A stretch of DNA of 9,464 nucleotides from a bacterium (GTDB taxonomy: Bacteria > UBA9089 > JASEGY01), in assembly GCA_030019105.1 (NCBI GenBank), contig JASEGY010000110.1:1-9464 (forward strand), given 5' to 3'. The notes under the pieces are model-generated. The model made no database searches. It was not told the origin of the DNA and saw only the letters and a program-made list of their open reading frames with translations. The position numbers were made by a program, and so were the translations under genes. Within the stretch, counting starts at the first letter, position 1, and each line of letters opens with the position of its first letter. Below are positions 1 through 7,500 of the stretch, in pieces.

Positions 1-5
1 ATGAA

Positions 6-48
6 TGGCTCAATTTATCTGAGCAAAAGTGGCTCAATTTATCTGAGC
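6..48. repeat. Tandem 19-bp direct repeat with internal inverted repeat, upstream of the plus-strand gene
   Basis: TGGCTCAATTTATCTGAGC occurs exactly at 6-24 and again at 30-48, a 24-bp period. Each copy carries an imperfect dyad, GCTCA and TGAGC around a 7-base centre. Spaced terminal repeats beginning with TG resemble the multiple end repeats of IS21-family insertion sequences, but no transposase is visible in the window and the sequence soon runs into a gene, so this would be a solitary or remnant end. A pair of operator sites for the gene starting at 107 is the main alternative. The repeat itself is certain; its role is not. Confidence 0.8.
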
Positions 49-90
49 GCTATAGTATTATGGGAAGTTGGAAGAAAAATCAATTTCAGG

Positions 91-97
91 AAAGGAG
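91..97 (+). promoter_or_regulatory. Ribosome binding site that sets the start of the Lys/Glu-rich gene
   Basis: AAAGGAG ends 9 bases before the ATG at 107. The longer in-frame alternative would use a TTG at 68, which is preceded only by a weaker purine stretch and would place this strong site inside the coding region. The ATG at 107 is therefore preferred. A TATAGT hexamer at 51-56 could be a -10 box, but no good -35 box is present at standard spacing. Confidence 0.75.
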
Positions 98-106
98 ATT
101 TTAACT

Positions 107-787
107 ATGGAAAAGGGAAAGAAAAAAACTGCAACCAAGGCGGTCGAGAAAGGGAAGAAAAAGACCACAGACAAAGCAATTGAGAAGGAGAAAGCAAAGG
201 AAGAGGCTACAACCAAGGCGGTCGAGGAGAAGGAGGCAAAGCAAGACTCCAACACTGAGGCAAAAAAGCCAGAAGCAGAGAAGCCGGAAGCAAATAAGCC
301 AAAGGCAGCAGAGGAGGCAAAGCAAGACTCCAGCACTGAGGCAAAAAAGCCAGAAGCAGAGGAACTTCCTTCTCTAAAGAAGGCGGTTGAGCAGGCGAAG
401 CTGAATCTAGAGAAAGCTGAGACAGAAGCAAATGGGATTCAGCAAAAGGCTCAAGAACTGATTACCGAGGCGAAGAATTCTTACCGGGAAGCCCTGGTGC
501 CTTACCGGGAGGCTTGTAAGAAGGCTGGTGCGGAATGCGAGTTCTCAGGTGGGCGGCTTGCCAATGTGAGTGAGAGAGTCGCCTTCATGGTAGAAAAAGT
601 TGATGACGGCATAAAGGTAGCTGTCAAAGGGAGACCGGAAACTGAAGAGGTCATCGCTGCAGAAGCCCTCAATCAGTCTACAACTCGAGCGGCGTACAAC
701 TATACTGAAAAGTTCCTTGGACCCAAAAAGGAGATTGGCAACAAGAGCGGCGGCCTCTCCAACCACCTCCGAGCACTCTGGAAGTAA
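107..787 (+). CDS. Lys/Glu/Ala-rich low-complexity protein with a coiled coil and an unrecognised C-terminal domain
   Basis: Function unknown; I do not recognise a family. The 226-residue product has no signal peptide or membrane segment and is probably cytoplasmic. Residues 1-25 are strongly basic and contain a repeated EKGKKKT unit, recalling the Lys/Ala tails of bacterial histone H1-like proteins, but from about residue 26 glutamates balance the lysines. Residues 43-58 and 70-85 are near-identical copies of an EAKQDS-TEAKKPEAE unit. Residues 88-141 look helical and coiled-coil forming. Residues 144-226 lose the low-complexity bias and look like a small folded domain, with GGRLANVSERVAF, KGRPETEEVI and a GGLSNHLRALWK terminus, so this is unlikely to be a spurious repeat ORF. 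The gene stands alone, converging on the lipoprotein operon, with a hairpin 26 bases after its stop. A nucleoid-associated or scaffold role is only a guess. Confidence 0.8.
   Translation: MEKGKKKTATKAVEKGKKKTTDKAIEKEKAKEEATTKAVEEKEAKQDSNTEAKKPEAEKPEANKPKAAEEAKQDSSTEAKKPEAEELPSLKKAVEQAKLNLEKAETEANGIQQKAQELITEAKNSYREALVPYREACKKAGAECEFSGGRLANVSERVAFMVEKVDDGIKVAVKGRPETEEVIAAEALNQSTTRAAYNYTEKFLGPKKEIGNKSGGLSNHLRALWK
231..361 (+). repeat. Intragenic direct repeat, two copies 81 bp apart
   Basis: Bases 231-280 and 312-361 match over 50 positions with one difference, A against G, within ACTCCAACACTG and ACTCCAGCACTG. The 81-bp offset is 27 codons, so the reading frame is kept. A shorter repeat, CAACCAAGGCGGTCGAG, lies at 132-148 and 210-226, 78 bp (26 codons) apart. 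The near-perfect DNA identity suggests recent duplication or slippage and possible length variation between strains. Confidence 0.85.
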
Positions 788-813
788 CACGATTTGATTC
801 CAGAACCTCTGAG

Positions 814-839
814 ATAACCCCTCCACCGAGAGGGGTTAT
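814..839. terminator. Hairpin between convergent genes, probable bidirectional terminator
   Basis: ATAACCCCTC at 814-823 pairs perfectly with GAGGGGTTAT at 830-839 around a 6-base loop, CACCGA. Outer GAG (811-813) and CTC (841-843) could extend the stem past a one-base bulge. It lies 26 bases after the plus-strand stop and 119 bases beyond the minus-strand lipoprotein stop. Neither side has a clear run of U residues, so it is not a textbook intrinsic terminator; position and stem strength support the call. I see no gene or other clear signal in the rest of 788-958. Confidence 0.6.
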
Positions 840-958
840 TCTCGTCTGAAAGAGCAATTCTAATTTTGAAACGCTCAACATGTGTGTGGAGAGGGAGAAC
901 GAGTGATCGTTGGTTCAAAGCCGGGATGATTGCTTTGTATTCTCCTCCTTCTCTTTTC

Positions 959-1564
959 TTACACCTCATCCTTCAATCTCTCTATCTCAGCGGCTAAAGC
1001 CGCCTTTCCTTCCGGAGCGCTGACATCAGCGGTGAAATCGCTGTTTAATAGCTTCACCTCGGCTAAGCTGTTCTCAAATTCGGCCAGGGCATAGTAATTC
1101 TGAGCAAGCAGTAAATGCAGGTCACCTGAATCCAGGGTGGAGTCATAAGGAAAGCTCCAGTCTGGACTGGCTTCTAACACCTCTTCTGCCTTGTCCGCAG
1201 AGTCCTTATACTGGTTCTGGGCGTTGTAGACAAAGGCCAGCCCGGCTTTTGCCTCCATGTCTTGAGAGTAAAGGCTTAGACACTGGTTAAAGTTTGTCAC
1301 TGCTGCAGAAAGTCCGTTGGATTTGGCATTGGCCCAGCCAAGGCCATTATATGCCTCGGTACAGGCTGAATCTTTATCAACAGCCTGGTTGAAAGCCTCC
1401 AGTGCTCTTTCGTAGTCCCCTTCCTGATAGGCATCCCACCCTTCGTTAGTAAACTCCTCAGCCGTTTTTTGAGGCTCTGTCCCTTTGTCACCACAACCAG
1501 CAAGCACACTGATGATAATGGCAAGGGCTATAACCGGCCTTAAGATGCCCCCTATTATCCGCAT
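959..1564 (-). CDS. TPR-repeat outer-membrane or periplasmic lipoprotein
   Basis: The product is a 201-residue lipoprotein precursor. Residues 1-20 form a basic-then-hydrophobic signal sequence ending in the lipobox LAGC (residues 21-24), so Cys24 should be lipidated. The residue after Cys is Gly rather than Asp, which under the usual sorting rule favours the outer membrane. After a short linker, residues 34-67, 68-101, 102-135 and about 147-175 form tetratricopeptide-type helical pairs; the clearest is EGWDAYQEGDYERALEAFNQA, with the small-residue and Tyr/Ala pattern of TPRs. TPR proteins act as protein-binding scaffolds; the partner cannot be read from sequence. The gene follows the giant surface-protein gene after 10 bases and has a very strong Shine-Dalgarno sequence overlapping its stop codon, so the two are probably co-expressed. 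I infer a role in assembly, stability or anchoring of the giant protein. The start is well supported. Confidence 0.9.
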   Translation of the reverse strand: MRIIGGILRPVIALAIIISVLAGCGDKGTEPQKTAEEFTNEGWDAYQEGDYERALEAFNQAVDKDSACTEAYNGLGWANAKSNGLSAAVTNFNQCLSLYSQDMEAKAGLAFVYNAQNQYKDSADKAEEVLEASPDWSFPYDSTLDSGDLHLLLAQNYYALAEFENSLAEVKLLNSDFTADVSAPEGKAALAAEIERLKDEV

Positions 1565-1567
1565 ATT

Positions 1568-1576
1568 CCACCTCCT
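1568..1576 (-). promoter_or_regulatory. Strong Shine-Dalgarno overlapping the upstream stop codon
   Basis: On the minus strand AGGAGGTGG covers 1576 down to 1568, with six bases between AGGAGG and the ATG at 1564. It shares bases 1575-1576 with the TAG stop of the giant gene (1577-1575). This is the arrangement expected for termination-reinitiation coupling between two cistrons. Confidence 0.85.
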
Positions 1577-4500
1577 ATTTGATCAGTAGCATCTTTTTGG
1601 TCAGATGATTCTTGCCTGCGACCACCTGATATAGATAAACTCCATTGGCTACGGTTCTGTCTCTCTCGTCTTTTCCATCCCAAGTGACAGTATGGTAACC
1701 GGCTCTCACCTCTCCTTCCAAAAGCGTTTTCACAAGCTGTCCGCTCAGGTTATAGACCCGGATGCTCACCCTGGTTGAGGCAGGCAATTGATAAGCTATG
1801 CTGGTGCTCTGGGTAAAGGGATTGGGATAGTTCTGGAAGAGGGTAAAAGATTGAGGGAGCACATAGCCGGGGTCATATCTTAATTGATATGTGCCCAACT
1901 CCGTCACCTCGGCCCTGACTATGTTCTTTTCAGGCCAAACCTCACTTTCCACCGGCTTCCACTCAACGCCGTTATGCTGATAGATCCTCAGCTTTGTCTC
2001 ATCAAGGTTTCCGATCTCATCTTCGGTATAGGCAAACTCTAAGATCAACCACCTATTGAAGGGCATCTCAGGCCCGAATCGGTAAGCAGTTCCCACAGGG
2101 ACAGGGCCTTCTGTGCCTGCAGATTTGGCCGGACTTCCATGGGGTTCTTCCGATGAAAAGACAGTAAAGTAGGTTTCCTGATTCAAAGCGTCCGGAGGCA
2201 CATGCAGGGTTACCTTTCTGTCCGGGCTGGCCATGCTTCCGCCTGCAGGGGTAAGTAACTGGGCATGGAAAGTTCTGGCCGCTGTTGTGTCCCTGCCGGT
2301 GGCTGCGCTCACCGCATAAACAGTAATGACCGATGTTCCGCTGCCGGTAAGCTCATAGTCTCCCTTGTAGGTCTGCAGGGCGATCTCGGTCAGGGCTACC
2401 GAATCCGAAGTGGCGCTGCCTGTCTGAAGACTCATCGTCGGAGGGGAGGAAAGCAGGAGGTTTGAATTGACATACAAGTCCAGGTACTTTGTGAGCACAG
2501 GATTTTGCAGGACTGAGACAGCTAAGATTATGTCCGGTTCAACCATAATCGTCACCCTGGCAGGATCACTATTTTCCTGTCCATCATTGATAACCAACTC
2601 AAAGGTGTAGGTATCAGCCTCGGCTGGGATAAAAGTTGGCTGAACAGCTGTGGAATCGGACAGGATTACTTCATGACCAGCGGTCTGGGACCAGGTATAG
2701 GTCAAGGTGTCGCCATCCAGGTCAGAGCTTCCACTTCCATCCAGGGTGACCAGGGTATTTTTGGCAACTGTCACGTCAAAACCGGCATTAGCCACCGGCG
2801 GCCGATTAACCTCGTCAACAGTGATGGTAACCCTCTCCTCTTTAGTGCAGGCCCCATCAGAGACCTTGAAGGTCACCTCATAGCTTCCTGAATTATCATA
2901 GCCCGGCATCCAGTTAAAGGCGGCCGTCTCATTTCCATTATCAATGAAGGCAGCCCCTTCCGGCAGTGTTTCGGCGCTAAAGATTACGGAATCATTGTCG
3001 GGATCAGAGGCAGTAAGGTTGATAGTCAATAAACTATTTTCATTAACAGAACGATCACCAATTTCGGCCGGCACAGGACACCTGTTGACATTATTGACAG
3101 CAATCGTCCAGGCTTGAGAAGCGCTTAGACTGCCGTCGCTTACGACTAAAAGAACTTGATGAAGACCTGAATCTTCATAGGTTGGAAAGCAGGTATAAGA
3201 ATTAGTGGTGGAAACCTCTGTCCCGTCCAGCTTCCAACTATAACTTAATAAGTCATCATCCGGATCAACGGCAGTTACAGTAAAGGTTAAAGAATTGCCT
3301 TCATTTATCGCCGGATTGGGAGCCACAGGACTAAAGCTTTCTATCACAGGCGGGTCATCACTAACCGGATTGATAATAATGGTTACATCGGTCTTCCGGG
3401 CTTGCCCTCCATCTTTGTCAGTTAAGATAAGGGTAATATCATCCCGGCCGAACTTATCAGGAAGTGGAGTAATGGTTAAGGTCTTATCCGCTATACCGGC
3501 CAGGAACATCCCGGTATCCACACTGTCAGGCGCTATGCTCCAACTAAGATCAGCCCCGCTATTCTCAACGTCGGATTCATAAGGAGTCAGGTCGAAGTCT
3601 TTTGAAATATCCTCAGTTAAGGAAAAAGTATCGCCTGAAGAATCGATCGCCGGAGGATTATTCAAAACAGTGACCATGTCTAACTCCTCCAGCCAGCCGC
3701 TTGAAAGGCCGCTGCTGTTAGTATATCTTACCCTGAAATCATACTGGCCTAATTCAGCAGTTAAGAATGGAGCAAATGTGACTTCCCAGCGGTCAATGGC
3801 AAAGGCTTCATTTTCAAACGCTGTCCAATCCCCGGTTGGAGATTTATATTCTATCTCACAACTTAGCTCCGACTCCAGGGCTTCTGAATCAGCCCCATTG
3901 GAACTAATTAAAAGAGAATTGGTTCTAAAGACCTCTAAAGAGGACGAGGATAGGTCTACTGCCTGAGGTGGACTCTTGGGCGTAGTTCCACTGGCGGTAT
4001 TGGAGAGCGCTGAAGAATTAAGCTCCTCATCAAAGGCCTTTATGGCAAAGTAGTAAGTACTGCCAGGCATTAAGCCGGAGACAGCAAACTCTTGCAAAGT
4101 ACCTGCTATTTCAGGGTTCGGCTCTCCTTCACACATATCAGCTTGATTCCAGTTATCTTCAGTAATTATCGAAGTGGAATAACGGATATCATAAGACGAG
4201 GCCGTGCCGGAATCGCCATCATCTCCGGGCGCAGTCCAGGTAAGGGTTATGGCTGTAGGGGTAGAATCACTGGCAGCAAGATCAGTAATGGTATCCGGAG
4301 AAGTCGTATCTAAGGTCTTTTGATAAGCCGGGGCTCTGGTTTCATCGGTTATTCCGTCGCCATCGTTATCTAATGACATGGTGTAATCCGGAGCAGCAGG
4401 ATTTATATTTAACGTAGTCTTAGCTCCAACATCAGTTGGGACATCTTCGTAGCTCACCACTTCTAAAGAGCCATCCGGTTTTGGCATTATTCTGTTAAAA

Positions 4501-7500
4501 TCAAATGTGCCAGAATCTGTGCCTGTTGTTTCAACAGTATATGTAAGATCAGCAGGGACATAAAAAACCTTCATCTCTTCTATAATCTCCACCTCTGCCC
4601 CAGGGATCTCATTTATGATCTGAGAATTTAGATAACCTACTTTTCTTCCATCCTGATTGGTGATCAAAACATCAACCGGTGAGTGGAAAGACAACCTGCA
4701 CAGATTATTTTGGGTTGATTTTTCTATAATGGACTCGTAAAGGTCTTCAAAGTAAGAATACAGTAAGTTATTTAACTCTTCACTTCCTACAGGCACAGGA
4801 TAGAAAGCGGAAGCAAAGTTATAGGAATAACAAGGATCAGGAGTAAAGGCAGATAATTGGGGATCGTTTGGTATAGTGAAGGTGACTTGAGGGATATGTC
4901 CGTAGTTTTTTACATAAGTCTCGTATTCGCTTATTGGATATTCAGGATCATAAATGTAAGCAATTTTTGTTTCCCCCAACTCTAATATCTTATAAATAAC
5001 CACTGCATGGCCTGTGCCTTCGAATTCTCCACTTTCTGCTGATACTTGACGCATAACAAGGACAATAGGCTTTTCGTCTTCAATACTATCTTTCACCGTT
5101 TCCCATGTATCTCTTATAACTTTTGGTAAGCCACCAGGCTGAGATTCTTTTAAATAATTCCTATATGTGCAACCAAAATACGAATTGTTCTCCGTATGAT
5201 GTTGTTTTATACTTAGCTTTGCAGCTTCATCATTAAAGTCCATCGCATAAGTAGCAATGCCCCTTAAGTCTTCAGGTTTATAATCTTCGCTTTCCTTATA
5301 CAAAATGGCTGTTGAAGACATCCCCGTGCAATGTCCGATTGGCCAATAAATTTTTATATCTTGCACCGCCTCCGGAATAATCATCATCCAAAGAGGTTTC
5401 CCAGTTACCCCAATCCAATCTTGAAAAAAGTCCACTACGATTTTAATCCATTCCATCCAATCCAGTGCCCAATTTTCAAAGGAATAGGCATCGATCATAT
5501 AATTCCAGTCCACATAAGAGATTTTAACCTTTTGACTCTTGGTGTTATCTCCTGGATTAACTTCCTCCTGACCGGCTGCCGTTGTTGCAGCAAAAACGAC
5601 ACAATCAGCAAGCTCTGAAGTTGACAGGTCTTTAATAATAGCCTCTTTGGTTTCTCCCGGACTTAAAGAGCCAAGAGATAAACTCCCTATTACTTGGCTT
5701 TGCTGCGTTACATTATCTTCCTTAACAAATTCCACTACAACAGCATCGGCCACTCCCGGGCCGTTATTTCTGACTACGGCCTTAATGGATATTTGCTTTG
5801 CTCGATAGGGTGAAGTGTTATTGAAGAATTCTATGCCGCTTACGGCCAGGTCCGGCTTTGTGCCGGATTGAATCAGGTGAGGAGAAATATCTGTTCCTTG
5901 ATATGCTCCGACCTCCTGGTTATCCCTGGCGAAGATGTAATATTCCACCCCTGCCGTGGTAACGACAGAACCCGGAATGACTCCGCTGTATATACTCCCC
6001 GAACTATTGGTCATCTCTACCCTATCATAAAGAACATACCCCGGAATTCGATAGAAGAGGACAACCTCTTCTACATAGTCAGTTGCATCCTTTACCGAAG
6101 CTGTTATTGTTACGGCTGCATCAGGCAGAGAGTTCGTGACAGGCGTATGAGTAATTGTTGGCTTTTCGTTGGGTGCAATTGCTATCTGGCAAGGATATAC
6201 CTCAGGGCTATTCCTGGGATTCGAAATAGTAAGGGCTACATCTGAGGCGGTCAGATAGTAATCTACTCCGGGCGCGATAACATTAGCTGATGGAATGGTC
6301 GCTTCGTAAATATCGCCGGAGGTATTGGTCATGGCTGACTGGGTATAACTTAATCCACTGCCGGATATTCTGTAGAAAAGCCATGCCTCCGTAACATGGG
6401 TGTTATCAGTGATATTAGCCGCAATGGTCAGGTCCTGGCCTGCAGACCGGCTTGCTGAACTTAGATCGATCGTCTCTTGAGTCCGAACGATCCGGGGCGG
6501 CTCATCAGGCATGTATGTTCCATTGTCAGAATCAGAGTCGCCGGCATAAGTTACGCTTATATTAACTGTTCGCAAGGCCCCATCATAGTTGGGATTATGG
6601 GTGTTGTAGGTAATAAGATATTGGGTTTCAATGGATTGAGCCAACTCGTCATAGATTTGTTGCAGCTCAGAAGATGTCGGAGTATGATGGTAACTTCCTC
6701 CTGTCTCCCTGGCAATCTGTTGCAGGACATCTTCATTGACTTCTCCTAAACCTATGGTGTAAACCGGAACCCCGCTTGAGTTAGCATAGTCAATGATCCC
6801 TTGAGAATTATGTCTGCTCTGATTATCTACTCCATCAGTTAAGGCAATAACCGCTTTAACTCCAATCTCTGAGACGCTTTCTCCGATTCCGAGATAGATT
6901 GCATCATAAAGAGAAGTCGCGCCACCGGAAGATAAGCCATCAATAGCATTATGCAATGCCGCCTGATCACTGGTAAAGGACTGGTTTACCCAGGCGCGTT
7001 CATTAAAGGAAATGACCGCCGTTCGATCTAAAGGCTGCATCATATCGACCAGGGAATTAGCCGCTGACTTGGCATCCTCCATCGGGGTTCTCTTCATACT
7101 CCCGCTCCTGTCAATTACCAGGGCAATAGCTGAGCCTTCCCAATCAGAAATTGGGGCAAGGCTAATATTCTCAATAGTCGGCAAGGCTTCCCGGTCAGAC
7201 TGCTCAGTCAATTGGAAATTGCTTACGGTAAGTCCGGAGATGGGAACATAATTGGCATCAGTCACCGAGACATAGCATTCAATGGTCGGGAACTTAGCCG
7301 GGTCTATCTGGGTAAGATTGATAATTATATTGGGAACAGTTATGGAGAACGACTCAGCCGCTTCCTTAACAGGTGCGCTTGAATCGGTTACCTTGACAGT
7401 AAAAGTAAAGTCGCCGACCGCAGCGGGTGTGCCTGAGATAAAGCCGGAGGGAGAAAGGCTTAACCCATCCGGCAGGTCGCCGGAAATCTTTGTCCAGGTG

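Noticed and set aside
51..61. TATAGT or TATTAT as a promoter -10 box for the gene at 107
   Set aside because: No acceptable -35 hexamer at 16-18 bp spacing; AT-rich matches of this kind are common by chance, and FCB promoters follow a different consensus.
1..183. Short plus-strand open frame starting at base 1 across the tandem repeat
   Set aside because: It reads through the repeat (GSIYLS twice) and then overlaps the better-supported gene at 107 in another frame. It has no ribosome site within the window and no domain-like sequence.
58..431. Ser/Ala/Phe- and Leu/Cys-rich open frames on the minus strand, and an Arg/Gln-rich plus frame
   Set aside because: These are shadows of the Lys/Glu-rich repeat gene in other frames; their composition mirrors its codons and none has a ribosome site.
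930..958. Minus-strand AAGGAGGAGAATAC just after the lipoprotein stop, looking like a ribosome site for a further gene
   Set aside because: No start codon occurs at suitable distance and no convincing reading frame follows; it is part of a purine-rich stretch.
2130..2180. VFSSEE segment in the ZU5-like domain as an autoproteolysis site
   Set aside because: Some eukaryotic ZU5-containing proteins cleave at an HFS motif, but the His is absent here, so there is no real support.
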